From the NCBI GenBank assembly GCA_017524185.1, contig JAFWUG010000020.1, positions 1-34,734 on the forward strand: a stretch of 34,734 bases of DNA. The letters are read 5' to 3'. The stretch is from Bacteroidales bacterium. Its GTDB lineage: Bacteria; Bacteroidota; Bacteroidia; Bacteroidales; Tenuifilaceae. The translations under genes were made by a program, and so were the position numbers. Position 1 is the first letter of the stretch. Each line of letters opens with the position of its first letter. The notes beneath the pieces were generated by a model, which was not told the origin of the DNA, did no database searches, and saw nothing but the letters and a program-made list of their open reading frames with translations. Shown piece by piece: positions 8,234 to 16,493 of this stretch.

Positions 8234-8658
8234 AATGGTGCAATTTTGAGCGTGCGCGAGCCATCGGTATTGGCCGTTAGCTCTATGCGTAGTGCGTTGT
8301 CGGTGGGCAGCAGTTGCTCCACAACCTCGGGCCATTCAACCAGGCATACGGCTTCTGGGGTATTGTAGAAATACTCCTCATAGCCCAGGTCATACACCTC
8401 GCTTGGCGTGTTCACACGGTAGAAATCGAAGTGGAACACGGGGTTGCCATTGGGTTGGCGGTACTCGTTCACCAGCGCGAACGTTGGACTGGCCACCACA
8501 TCGTCGATGCCCATGGCTGCGCATAGCGATTTGATTAGCGTGGTTTTGCCTGCTCCCATTGCTCCGTAGAAATAGGCGCGGCAGCCTGGAGTAATTTGCG
8601 CGGCCAGATGTTGTCCAACGCTGTCTATCTCACTGAGTGTGAATGTGATGCTCTGCAT
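8230..8658 (-). CDS. tsaE: tRNA t6A biosynthesis ATPase TsaE
   Basis: 142 residues, normal length. TsaE is the ATPase that, with TsaB and TsaD, makes N6-threonylcarbamoyladenosine at A37 of ANN-decoding tRNAs. Visible motifs are the Walker A GAMGAGKT (32-39), the SPTFALVNEY switch-like segment (57-66), the HFDFYR aspartate region (76-81) and the EWPE motif (108-111) containing the conserved Trp. The gene starts 6 bases after the porX stop and is probably the last gene of the kinase-porW-porX-tsaE transcription unit. Its TAG stop interlocks with the TAA stop of hemW on the other strand. Confidence 0.93.
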   Translation of the reverse strand: MQSITFTLSEIDSVGQHLAAQITPGCRAYFYGAMGAGKTTLIKSLCAAMGIDDVVASPTFALVNEYRQPNGNPVFHFDFYRVNTPSEVYDLGYEEYFYNTPEAVCLVEWPEVVEQLLPTDNALRIELTANTDGSRTLKIAPF

Positions 8659-8664
8659 TGTGCT

Positions 8665-10209
8665 TTAGCGTAGCGGCGATAGGGTTATTATTGGCACTAG
8701 CATCTCGTCGAGCGATATGCCGCCGTGCTGGAATGTGTCGCGGTATAGATTCACGAAGTGATTGTAGTTGTTCGGGTAGGCCATGAATGTATCGCCGTAG
8801 GCGAATATGTAGGCCGAACTCACATTGGGCTTGGGCAGATGAACCGCCTCGGGATTACGTATTTCAAACACTTCTTTTGCGCTGTAGTTCAGATTTTTAC
8901 CCAGTTTGTAGCGCAGGTTGTTCGATGTGGCGCGATCGCCCACCACTTTCACGGGGCGCATCACGCGTGTTGTGCCGTGGTCGGTGGTGATAACCACCTT
9001 TAGCCCCTGTGCAGCGGCTTCTTTGAGCAGCTGGCGTAGATCTGAGTGCTGAAACCACGAGCGGGTGAGCGAAAGGTAGGCCGATTCATCGGAGGCCAAT
9101 TGTTTCATCATGGCCGAATCGGTGCGGGCGTGCGACATCAAATCCACAAAGTTGTAGACCACCACCGACAGCTGGTGCTGCGCCAATTCTTTGGCATTGG
9201 GCGACCGCTGTCCGCCCAGCGTGTTGCCTTTTGAGTAGCGCACGGTGTAGTTCTTTCCCAACCTTTGCAGCTGATTTTGTAGCAGTTGTTCTTCGAACTG
9301 GTTCTTGCCCTCTTCTTCTTCGTCGTAAACCCATAAATCTGGGAACGATTGCTGAATTTCGAGCGGCATCAGGCCTGCGAATATTGCATTACGCGCATAT
9401 TGTGTCGAGGTGGGCAGTATGGTGCAGTATAGTTCGTCGGTCTCGGTGCGCCAGTCGTCGGCCAGCAGCGGTTCAATGGCGCGCCATTGGTCGTAGCGCA
9501 GGTTGTCAATCAGCACGAATAGCACTTTTTGTCCCGCGTCAATTAGCGGAAACACCTTGTTGCGCATCAGGTTGGGCGACATGGGCGGACGCTCGTCGGC
9601 GCGTTTGCCAAACCACTCTATGTAGTTGTTTCTTATGTATTTAGAGAACTCTGTGTTGGCCTCGTTCTGCTGCATTTCGAGTATTTGGCGGACGCTGGGA
9701 TCCGAGGAGTCGAGCATTTTGAGTCGCCAGCTAACCAACTTGCGGTGCAAATCCATCCATTCCGACATGGAGCGGGCTTGACTTATGGCCGTGCCTATGC
9801 TGCTGAACTCCATGCGGTAGTCGGCCAGCTGCTTTTCGCTGATTAAATCTTTGGCGTGCAGATGTTTCTTTATGGATAGTAGCACCTGCATGGGGTTTAC
9901 GGGTTTTATTAGGTAGTCGGCTATCTGTGCGCCAACCGCTTGGTCCATAATGTTTTCCTCCTCGCTTTTGGTAACCATCACCACGGGGAGGAGCGGTTTG
10001 GCCTCTTTGAGCCGTGGCAGGGTTTCCAAACCGCTGAGTCCCGGCATGTTCTCGTCGAGAAAGGCGAGGTCGAAATGCTGATTACGAACCATTTCTATGG
10101 CATCGGTACCATTGGTGGCGGTACTCACGCAATAGCCTTTCTGCTCCAGCAGTAGGATGTGCGCTCGCAATAGGTCAATCTCGTCGTCAATCCAAAGTAT
10201 GTTGGCCAT
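8665..10209 (-). CDS. porX: T9SS response regulator PorX (receiver + PglZ domain)
   Basis: 514 residues. An N-terminal receiver domain (1-120) keeps every key residue: acidic pair D8/D9, phosphoacceptor D52, T80 and K102. A helical linker (about 125-205) leads to a PglZ/alkaline-phosphatase-superfamily domain (about 215-510). Likely metal and catalytic residues are D235 in FVLIDNLRYD, a threonine of PTSTQYARNAIFAG (265-278), D356 and H360 in NFVDLMSH, and D410/H411 in ITTDHGTT. PorX controls type IX secretion in Porphyromonas gingivalis and gliding Bacteroidetes; its PglZ domain has been reported to be a zinc-dependent oligonucleotide phosphodiesterase. It has no DNA-binding domain. PorX follows porW by 24 bases and precedes tsaE by 6. 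Two T9SS cargo genes in this window are plausible downstream clients. Confidence 0.93.
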   Translation of the reverse strand: MANILWIDDEIDLLRAHILLLEQKGYCVSTATNGTDAIEMVRNQHFDLAFLDENMPGLSGLETLPRLKEAKPLLPVVMVTKSEEENIMDQAVGAQIADYLIKPVNPMQVLLSIKKHLHAKDLISEKQLADYRMEFSSIGTAISQARSMSEWMDLHRKLVSWRLKMLDSSDPSVRQILEMQQNEANTEFSKYIRNNYIEWFGKRADERPPMSPNLMRNKVFPLIDAGQKVLFVLIDNLRYDQWRAIEPLLADDWRTETDELYCTILPTSTQYARNAIFAGLMPLEIQQSFPDLWVYDEEEEGKNQFEEQLLQNQLQRLGKNYTVRYSKGNTLGGQRSPNAKELAQHQLSVVVYNFVDLMSHARTDSAMMKQLASDESAYLSLTRSWFQHSDLRQLLKEAAAQGLKVVITTDHGTTRVMRPVKVVGDRATSNNLRYKLGKNLNYSAKEVFEIRNPEAVHLPKPNVSSAYIFAYGDTFMAYPNNYNHFVNLYRDTFQHGGISLDEMLVPIITLSPLR

Positions 10210-10233
10210 AATCTGCTGTGCTTTAGTTGTTTA

Positions 10234-12933
10234 TTATTTGTTATAGTGCTGTTTGTAGAAGTTGATATAATCTGGTATCGATTTGTCTCTCTGTAATATA
10301 TCCATATTTTCGGTACTGATTATTAGTAGTTGATAATCAGATGCTTGTAGCGGGGTGAAAACGTTGTTTTGGTTGTCGGTGAGGCGTTTGAGGTAGTGCG
10401 TAGCCGAGCGTTGTCCGGTGAATCCGCTAACGCTAATCATTTCCACATAGTCGTTGAACGTGCTGTTCGACACGTTGAGGTCGAGGTCGATGAAATAGTC
10501 AACATTGAAGGTTATGATGTTGAATTTTAGCTGATTGATGTTCGATTGTTTGGGAACAAGGGCTACAATCAGATGGTCGCCGCTTGGGAGATGGTAGTTG
10601 GGGGCTGTTCGTGATGGCGTTTCCGATTGACTATTGTGTGTGTGTTGTGTTAGTTGTAGTTCGTTGGCTTTGAGCGAGGCCAGCAATTGCTCGGCGCGTT
10701 GCGCTTCTGGTGTATTGGGGTATTTTTTGCCCAGGTCGGTGAGTTGGCGTTGCATGTCGGCTATGCCCAGCGTGCGTCCTGAGGCTATGGCCTCAATGAG
10801 TGCGTATTTGGGTTCGAGAGTGGTGCCGCTGTATTTGCTGCGTCCTTCGCGGGCCATGCCTCGGGCAGAGGTGTAGTTGCCTGAGGTGTAAGCGGTGTAG
10901 GTTTGCTCGTAGTGCTGCTCTTGCTCGCTCTGTTGCTGGCGTATGCGATTCACGTAGTCGGGGTTGGCCAGCATCATGGCGTAGGGCGATTGCGGGTAGC
11001 GCGACATGAGCGTGGCCTTGTAGCCCTGAGCCTCGCTGCCGTTGCCCTGTTCGTTGGCCAGTTTGTAGAGGTTGTAGTAGGATAGGGGGGCTTGCTCGTC
11101 GGTGCTGAATCGTTTGGCGAAATTCAGGTAGGCCGTTTTGGCGGCCTCGGCATCGTGCAGCTCCAGTTGGTAGATTTCGGCTATGCGTATCATGGCCGTT
11201 TTTATGCGTTCGTTCGATGCTTTGCGGAGCGAGTCGGTGGTGGGTAGTCCCACCAGGTAGTATTCTGGACTCTTGTTCGATAGTTCGCGCTGGTTGGCCG
11301 TGTTGCTGCCGCTTTGGGTGTTATTGTCGGCCATGGGCATGTCGGCCATCTGCTCGGTTTTGTTCTTGCGCCTCCAGTTGTCTTCCAGCTTGCGTTTGCC
11401 CCATTTCATTTGGAATTCCGATTGGCCGTAGGCCAACGAGTTTTGGTTGTAGAAATACCATTTGCCGCTGCCATCGTTGCCTGCCATGGTGTTGCCGTAG
11501 CGTTGGCTCTGCTGATATTGCATCGAGCGTTGGCGGTCTTCCATCTCCTGTTGTTTTTGTATGTCTTCTTGCTCACGCACTTGCTCAATTAGTTGGGCAA
11601 TCAGCGCGTCGCGTTCGGCTTTGGGCATATTGGCCACGCGTTGCAGGCTGTCCTCTTTGTTCACTGTGTTTATTTGCGTCACCAGGCGGGTTAGGCAGCG
11701 CGTTTTGTTGGCTATTTCGTCGTAGTTGGGGTAGTTGCGGTCCAGCACGCTGATGGTGCTATCATAGTAGCTTTGGGCCAATGGATAGTGGGCTTGGTCG
11801 AAGTGGTAGTCGGCCAGCACCAGGTACGACATTCCCTTTTGGGTGGTGTTGGTGGTGCTGCTTTGAGCCGATAGTTTGTAGTATTCCATGGCCTTTTCGA
11901 TGTTGCCCTCTTGGCGTTCCATGTTGCCAAGCGTGTAGTAGATGTGATCCAGATAGTCGCGGTTCTTGTCGTCGCGGGCCATTTTGAGTAGGGCGCGTTT
12001 CAGGTCGTCGCCCTTGGCACCGCCTAGGGCAATCAGGTTCAGTTTTATGCTGAAGGCCATTTCGTATGAGGGGTTCAGTTTTTGCGCTTTTTTGTAGCTC
12101 TCTATGGCCTCTTTATTCTTGCCGTTCTGCTGTTGCAGCTGGGCGAGCAGGTAGGTGTAGCGCAGACGTGTAGGTTTGTTTGGTGCATTGTCGATGGCCT
12201 TGGGCAGATGCGCAATCACCTCGTCGGTGTTGCCCTGTCGCTGGTGTAGAAACGCGTAGGTTGATGCTATAAGATGTTCAAAATCTTTGCTGTTAGGGCG
12301 TTTGCGGTTGGCTTTGATTTCGTCGAGGCGCGATTGGGCATCCACGTAGTTGCCCTGCACAATGGCCAAACGGGCCATCCACACCTGCGAGGCATACCAT
12401 ATCGGGGTGTTGGGGTAGCGTAGCCCGATGTATTCCAGTGCCTGTGTAGAGCGGTCGTAGTCGCCCTTCCAGGCCTGCGATGTGGCGGCCAGTAGCCATG
12501 CCTCTCGCGCCCAGCGCACAAATTCGGTTTGGTTGTAGAACTCCTTCTCTTTGGCCGTCATGCTGCCTTTTTTGGGCATTTCGGGTTTAACAGTGATGGA
12601 GTGTTTGGCTAATAGGTTGGTGCATTTCTCAATGGCGCGTTCCATGTCGCCGCTCACGGCCGACTGCACTTGCTGCTCGTCGAGCAGCAGCACGGGGAGC
12701 GGCAGGGTGTAGTTGTAGGCAAAATCTTTTTCGGCCTTTTTCAGTGCTAATTGGTGTAGGTCGCGGGCGTTGTAGTAGTAGTTGAAATAGGCCGTGGTGT
12801 TATGGAAACGGCGGCTTATGGCTGTGTTTTTCTGCGTGCTACAAGCCGACAGCAGCAAGGCAATCGCAAGCAGTAGTAATATGCTGATTGACTTGCGTTT
12901 ACATGTGGTGAATATGGGCAATATGGTGGACAA
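10234..12933 (-). CDS. porW: T9SS outer membrane TPR lipoprotein PorW/SprE
   Basis: 899 residues. A lipoprotein signal peptide has the lipobox LSAC with C31. The mature N-terminus contains RRFHNTTAYFNYYYNA, a hallmark of the SprE/PorW family. Tetratricopeptide-like helices follow between about 150 and 420 (for example YIGLRYPNTPIWYASQVWMA, YSLxxLGNME-type units and LADYHFDQAHYPLAQSYY). Further repeats flank a Gln/Asn/Met-rich low-complexity stretch at about 450-540. Residues 760-899 form a separate C-terminal domain. SprE in Flavobacterium and PorW in Porphyromonas are needed for T9SS function, PorW reportedly linking the PorLM motor to the outer membrane Sov translocon. Being next to porX supports the call. 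No confident promoter was found in the 108 bases upstream. Confidence 0.88.
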   Translation of the reverse strand: MSTILPIFTTCKRKSISILLLLAIALLLSACSTQKNTAISRRFHNTTAYFNYYYNARDLHQLALKKAEKDFAYNYTLPLPVLLLDEQQVQSAVSGDMERAIEKCTNLLAKHSITVKPEMPKKGSMTAKEKEFYNQTEFVRWAREAWLLAATSQAWKGDYDRSTQALEYIGLRYPNTPIWYASQVWMARLAIVQGNYVDAQSRLDEIKANRKRPNSKDFEHLIASTYAFLHQRQGNTDEVIAHLPKAIDNAPNKPTRLRYTYLLAQLQQQNGKNKEAIESYKKAQKLNPSYEMAFSIKLNLIALGGAKGDDLKRALLKMARDDKNRDYLDHIYYTLGNMERQEGNIEKAMEYYKLSAQSSTTNTTQKGMSYLVLADYHFDQAHYPLAQSYYDSTISVLDRNYPNYDEIANKTRCLTRLVTQINTVNKEDSLQRVANMPKAERDALIAQLIEQVREQEDIQKQQEMEDRQRSMQYQQSQRYGNTMAGNDGSGKWYFYNQNSLAYGQSEFQMKWGKRKLEDNWRRKNKTEQMADMPMADNNTQSGSNTANQRELSNKSPEYYLVGLPTTDSLRKASNERIKTAMIRIAEIYQLELHDAEAAKTAYLNFAKRFSTDEQAPLSYYNLYKLANEQGNGSEAQGYKATLMSRYPQSPYAMMLANPDYVNRIRQQQSEQEQHYEQTYTAYTSGNYTSARGMAREGRSKYSGTTLEPKYALIEAIASGRTLGIADMQRQLTDLGKKYPNTPEAQRAEQLLASLKANELQLTQHTHNSQSETPSRTAPNYHLPSGDHLIVALVPKQSNINQLKFNIITFNVDYFIDLDLNVSNSTFNDYVEMISVSGFTGQRSATHYLKRLTDNQNNVFTPLQASDYQLLIISTENMDILQRDKSIPDYINFYKQHYNK

Positions 12934-13041
12934 TTCTCGCGGCGTTTTTGGTGGTTTTATGGGGGCACAATATTAGCAATAAAACGGCATAAAACCTATA
13001 GGTAAACGCATCGCTGTGGGTGGTATTGTGCAGGGCAGGTT

Positions 13042-14571
13042 TTATTTGTGCAGTTCGTTTTGCGTTTTGAATATATCGTTGAGCATCAGCAGCATACGGT
13101 TTGGCGAGGCATCGCGGGCAATCAGTCCTTGGCAACCCAGCCAAACGGGGTCGGGGGTGGCCACAATGCCTGGTGTGGTTAACGCAACTATGGGTAGGTT
13201 GGGGTTGGCTGCTCGCAGTTGCTGCACCACGGTGTCGGTTTGTGCAAAGGGTAGTTGCCAGCTCATAATCACCGCGTCCAAATCGTCTAATAGGCCAGTG
13301 GTTATTATGATGTCGTCGAACATTTTTATGTGTATAGCCTTGATACCCACTTGCTTGAGCATCTTTGTTAGGCGTTGGCTGTCGGCCATCTGTTCGTCGA
13401 TTAGCAGCACGGTGCGTCCGCCCAAATAGCCGTAGTTGTTGGTCGATAGTTGTATTTGGGGCAGGGTGATGTAGCAGATTGTGCCCTGATTGGGCTGCGA
13501 TTTTATGTCGATGTGGCCGCCCATGGCGTGAGCCAATCCCTGCGCCACCGAAAGCCCTAGACCAAGACCCTCGGGCAGCAGGTCGGTGCTGGTTGCGGTG
13601 CGGTAGAATCGGTCGAATATTTGTTGTTGCTTATCTTCGTGAATGCCAATGCCGGTGTCTTTCACAAACAGCTGTAGCGTTTGGTTGGGAGCCTGTAGTA
13701 TGTAGCCAAACTCAATGCGTCCAGAACTTGTAAATTTTATGGCATTGTCGATTAGTGCTTGCATTATGCGCCTCAGTTTGACAAGGTCGATGCTAAATGT
13801 GGCTTCGCTATCATCGAGCGGCTTCAGCATCTGCAGGTGCAGATGTTTCTGCTTCACGGCCATCGATTGGTAGTATTCGCGGTACAGTTCGTCGATTAGC
13901 AGGTTCAGGTTGTAGGGCTCGCTCTGGATGTCGAGCTGGTTGGTTTCTATCTGAGTGATGGTAAGCAAATCGTCGAGCAGGCGGGTGAGCTTGGTGGCTT
14001 GCTGCTCTATGTTGCGCATAAAATCGGCACGTACGGTGGGGCTGATGTTGTCTTGCATGAGCAGGCGCGAGAATCCGATTAGTCCGTTGAGCGGTGTGCG
14101 TATCTCGTGGTTTACGTTGTTCATGAATGCGTGGGAGGTGCGCTTGCACTCTTGCACCTGCTCGCGTGCCAGCCGCAGTTCTTGCATGCGGAGGGAAAGT
14201 TCGCTGCGCAGCTCGTTGTTAATCTCCTTGAAGTGCTGCGATGCGATACTTTTCTCCATGGAGCGGCGTTGTTCCTGTTTTTGCGAGTGGACCAGCACAA
14301 AGAGCAGCACCACAATGGCCAGCATGGCCAGTCCGAACGACACAAAATCGCGCAGCACAACGTGTATGGGCTGTGAGGCTGCTTTTTGCTGTGTCGCTAC
14401 CTGTGCATGGGGAGTGGCTGGAGGCACCACGGTGGTGTCGGCCTCGTGCGGCTCGTAAGGCGACACGGGAATGTCGTTGTTGTCCAGGTTGGTGAGCAAC
14501 GAACCGTGCGCCTGCATCGGCAGCATAAGCCCGAGCAGCAGGGCGAGTACTATATGGCGTAGGCCAATCAT
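13042..14571 (-). CDS. Membrane hybrid histidine kinase with degenerate receiver domain
   Basis: 509 residues. A signal-like segment (1-23), a short periplasmic stretch, a transmembrane helix (about 75-95) and a coiled coil (96-145) precede a HisKA domain with H155 in NVNHEIRTPLNG. The ATPase domain has the N box LIDNAIKF (273-280), G1 DTGIGI (305-310), F box FDRFYR (319-324) and G2 GLGLGLS (335-341). Residues 386-505 have a receiver fold, but the phosphoacceptor position reads IMSWQLP, with S437 for Asp, and the conserved Lys region reads IARDASP. D392/E393 and T465 remain. The kinase core looks active; the receiver cannot accept phosphate in the usual way. It lies upstream of porW and porX, so it may be the PorY-like partner of PorX; that is inference. 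Confidence 0.9.
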   Translation of the reverse strand: MIGLRHIVLALLLGLMLPMQAHGSLLTNLDNNDIPVSPYEPHEADTTVVPPATPHAQVATQQKAASQPIHVVLRDFVSFGLAMLAIVVLLFVLVHSQKQEQRRSMEKSIASQHFKEINNELRSELSLRMQELRLAREQVQECKRTSHAFMNNVNHEIRTPLNGLIGFSRLLMQDNISPTVRADFMRNIEQQATKLTRLLDDLLTITQIETNQLDIQSEPYNLNLLIDELYREYYQSMAVKQKHLHLQMLKPLDDSEATFSIDLVKLRRIMQALIDNAIKFTSSGRIEFGYILQAPNQTLQLFVKDTGIGIHEDKQQQIFDRFYRTATSTDLLPEGLGLGLSVAQGLAHAMGGHIDIKSQPNQGTICYITLPQIQLSTNNYGYLGGRTVLLIDEQMADSQRLTKMLKQVGIKAIHIKMFDDIIITTGLLDDLDAVIMSWQLPFAQTDTVVQQLRAANPNLPIVALTTPGIVATPDPVWLGCQGLIARDASPNRMLLMLNDIFKTQNELHK

Positions 14572-14578
14572 AAGCGGT

Positions 14579-14586
14579 AAAGATAG
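14579..14586 (-). promoter_or_regulatory. Weak -7 box for the kinase-porW-porX-tsaE unit
   Basis: TATCTTTA on the minus strand differs from TAnnTTTG only at the last base and ends 7 bases before the kinase ATG at 14571. No clear -33 element was seen. Confidence 0.35.
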
Positions 14587-14880
14587 GCAATCGTTGGCAT
14601 AATCCGATGCTTTTGGGATATATTTTTGCGTGCTACGCCGATGAATAGCTGCGTTTGTAGTACGAAATTATGCGGCGTCTTTCTGTTTGAGTATAGCCAA
14701 ATGTGTTGTTATGTGTCTTTCAGTTGTATGGTTATGGACGATGGATTTATGTTATATGTGGAGATCTTTTGAAATTATTTTACGTATATATATTCTTGTT
14801 TATCAGTTGTTTGTAGGTGTTGTGCGAATCTGTATCAAAAAAAATGTGTTCTTAGTGGCAGGATGTAAAGCAAAAAATAC
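14587..14880. other. AT-rich gene-free spacer between the kinase gene and tRNA-His
   Basis: About 300 bases. The plus-strand frame from 14687 runs into the tRNA and has no family similarity. I see no repeat, inverted repeat or RNA motif here apart from the promoter boxes at each end. Confidence 0.5.
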
Positions 14881-14888
14881 TATCTTTG
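14881..14888 (+). promoter_or_regulatory. -7 promoter box for tRNA-His
   Basis: TATCTTTG matches TAnnTTTG exactly and lies 15 bases before the tRNA 5' end, a distance that fits a short 5' leader removed by RNase P. No -33 TTTG was found at the expected spacing. Confidence 0.6.
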
Positions 14889-14903
14889 CCCCCGATTTTG
14901 ATG

Positions 14904-14977
14904 GTGGATGTAGCTCAGTTGGTTAGAGCACTGGATTGTGGTTCCAGGTGTCGTGGGTTCGAATCCCATCTTCCACC
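14904..14977 (+). tRNA. tRNA-His (GTG anticodon)
   Basis: The acceptor stem is GTGGATG paired with CTTCCAC, with one U-U mismatch at the sixth pair. The D arm is AGCTCAGTTGGTTAGAGCA. The anticodon stem CTGGA/TCCAG encloses TTGTGGT, giving anticodon GTG for histidine. The T arm is GTGGGTTCGAATCCCAT. A G at 14903 can serve as the extra G-1 of tRNA-His, opposite discriminator C73. Only CA follows C73, so the CCA tail is not fully encoded. Confidence 0.95.
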
Positions 14978-14997
14978 CAGAGTTTAGGGTTTTTAGG

Positions 14998-15037
14998 AAA
15001 ATGGCTACTCCTTTTCGAGGTGTAGCCATTTTTATTT
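14998..15037 (+). terminator. Rho-independent terminator after tRNA-His
   Basis: An 11-base stem, AAAATGGCTAC-type arm (14998-15008) against GTAGCCATTTT (15022-15032), surrounds a 13-base loop and continues into a T-rich tail. It lies 20 bases after the tRNA on the plus strand. Confidence 0.8.
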
Positions 15038-15053
15038 CAGGTGGGGGAGAGAT

Positions 15054-15079
15054 TACAGACGCAATTTGTTGCGTCTGTA
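15054..15079. repeat. Perfect intergenic palindrome (11-base arms, TTTG loop)
   Basis: TACAGACGCAA (15054-15064) and TTGCGTCTGTA (15069-15079) form a perfect hairpin with the 4-base loop TTTG. No T-run follows on the plus strand. On the minus strand it lies about 95 bases past the stop of the sigma-54 activator gene. It resembles the short GACGC-core palindromes scattered in some bacterial genomes, but only one copy is present here. Confidence 0.6.
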
Positions 15080-15173
15080 TATGCGTCGATCGCTGAAAAA
15101 ACGATGTTGTTTCCCCTATCCCGTCCCGTCTGAAATTGTGTGCTGTTACGAGGATTTCAGATGTGAATGCTGT

Positions 15174-16337
15174 TTAGAAATTTGCGCTGGCATAGGCCTT
15201 TACATCGGCGGGAGTAACCTCCTTGCCGCCCAGAATGATTAGGCGTTCTACCACATTGCGAAGTTCGCGCACGTTGCCCGTCCAGGGCAGTTTTTGCAAT
15301 GCTTCAATGGCCTTGGGGCTAAACTGTTTGGGCTGTGTGCCATAGTCGGCACAGATTAGGCTGTTGAAATGGTCAACCAGCGCGGGTATGTCGTCGAGGC
15401 GCTCGCTTAGAGGTGGCACGTTGATTATGATGACGCTCAGGCGGTGGTATAGGTCCTCGCGGAAGTTGCCCTGCTCAATCTCGTGGAGCAGGTTTTTGTT
15501 GGTGGCTGCAATCACCCGCACGTTCACGTTGATGTCCTTGTCGCTGCCCACGCGGGTAATCTTGTTCTCCTGTAGAGCCCGCAGAACCTTGGCCTGCGCG
15601 CTGAGGCTCATGTCTCCAATCTCGTCGAGAAACAGTGTGCCGCCATCGGCTTGCTCAAATTTGCCTTTGCGCTGTTTGATGGCCGATGTGAATGCACCTT
15701 TTTCGTGGCCAAACAGCTCGCTCTCAATTAGTTCTGATGGTATTGCAGCACAGTTCACTTCCACAAAAGGCAGGGCGGCGCGGGTGCTCTGCTGGTGCAA
15801 GCCGTGGGCCACCAATTCCTTGCCAGTGCCGTTTGGTCCGGTAATTAGCACACGGGCCTCGGTGGGGGCCACACGTTCTATGATGTCCTTCACCTTGCCA
15901 ATGGCAGCCGACTCGCCTACTATGTTTAAAGCCTTATTAACACGGCGTTTCAGCTGCTTGGTTTCCTGCACCAACTGCTGCTTGTCGGTGGCGTTGCGTA
16001 TGGTAACCAAGAGGCGATTCAGATCCAGCGGTTTCTCTATAAAATCGAATGCTCCTTTTTTGATGGCATCCACGGCGGTGTCGATGTTGCCGTGCCCCGA
16101 AATCATCACCACGGGCACGTCGGGCGACTGCTCGTTGAGTAGTCCAAGCACCTCAATGCCGTCTTGCTTGGGCATCTTTATGTCGCACAGCACAATGTCG
16201 TAGTGCCGCTGTCCGAACAGCTCCAGCCCAGCTGCACCGTCCTCGGCCAGATCCACCTCGTGCTTCTCGAACTCCAATATTTCCTTTAGCGTATTGCGGA
16301 TAGCCCGCTCATCGTCTATTACCAGTATTTTTGCCAT
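15174..16337 (-). CDS. Sigma-54 activator-type response regulator lacking the HTH domain
   Basis: 387 residues. The receiver domain (1-120) has D8/D9, phosphoacceptor D52 (VLCDIKMP), S80 and K102. The AAA+ sigma-54 interaction domain (about 138-365) has Walker A GPNGTGKE (167-174), the sigma-54-contacting loop as GAFTSA (214-219) instead of GAFTGA, Walker B GTLFLDEIGD (233-242), an arginine-finger region FREDLYHR (292-299) and sensor II WTGNVRELRN (352-361). The protein stops about 25 residues later, whereas NtrC-type regulators carry a Fis-like helix-turn-helix and reach about 450 residues. It therefore probably acts without specific enhancer binding, or with a partner. No partner kinase gene is adjacent; the nearest is the kinase at 13042-14571 across the tRNA. 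Confidence 0.92.
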   Translation of the reverse strand: MAKILVIDDERAIRNTLKEILEFEKHEVDLAEDGAAGLELFGQRHYDIVLCDIKMPKQDGIEVLGLLNEQSPDVPVVMISGHGNIDTAVDAIKKGAFDFIEKPLDLNRLLVTIRNATDKQQLVQETKQLKRRVNKALNIVGESAAIGKVKDIIERVAPTEARVLITGPNGTGKELVAHGLHQQSTRAALPFVEVNCAAIPSELIESELFGHEKGAFTSAIKQRKGKFEQADGGTLFLDEIGDMSLSAQAKVLRALQENKITRVGSDKDINVNVRVIAATNKNLLHEIEQGNFREDLYHRLSVIIINVPPLSERLDDIPALVDHFNSLICADYGTQPKQFSPKAIEALQKLPWTGNVRELRNVVERLIILGGKEVTPADVKAYASANF

Positions 16338-16363
16338 TTATATCGATATGTAATTTATGTTCA

Positions 16364-16371
16364 CAAAGGTA
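16364..16371 (-). promoter_or_regulatory. -7 promoter box for the sigma-54 activator gene
   Basis: TACCTTTG on the minus strand is an exact TAnnTTTG match, 26 bases before the ATG at 16337. No TTTG is seen 19-21 bases further upstream. Confidence 0.55.
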
Positions 16372-16476
16372 TAAAAAACGCCGCAACTAATGCGTTTGTA
16401 TTCCCGAAAGGGGATAACCCGTTGCCGAACGTTGCGTATATACGTGCTGAAGCAGTTAATGGCTGCCGTTTTTGCT

Positions 16477-16484
16477 TATTTTTG
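16477..16484 (+). promoter_or_regulatory. -7 promoter box for the nitroreductase gene
   Basis: TATTTTTG matches TAnnTTTG and ends 9 bases before the ATG at 16494, implying a very short leader. It also argues against the upstream in-frame ATG at 16422. Confidence 0.45.
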
Positions 16485-16493
16485 TTTAGAAGT

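Noticed and set aside
14687..14926. 79-residue plus-strand frame before tRNA-His
   Set aside because: It runs into the tRNA gene, crosses its promoter box and has no protein features.
15364..16203. 279-residue plus-strand frame
   Set aside because: It is the antisense shadow of the sigma-54 activator gene, which has all expected motifs.
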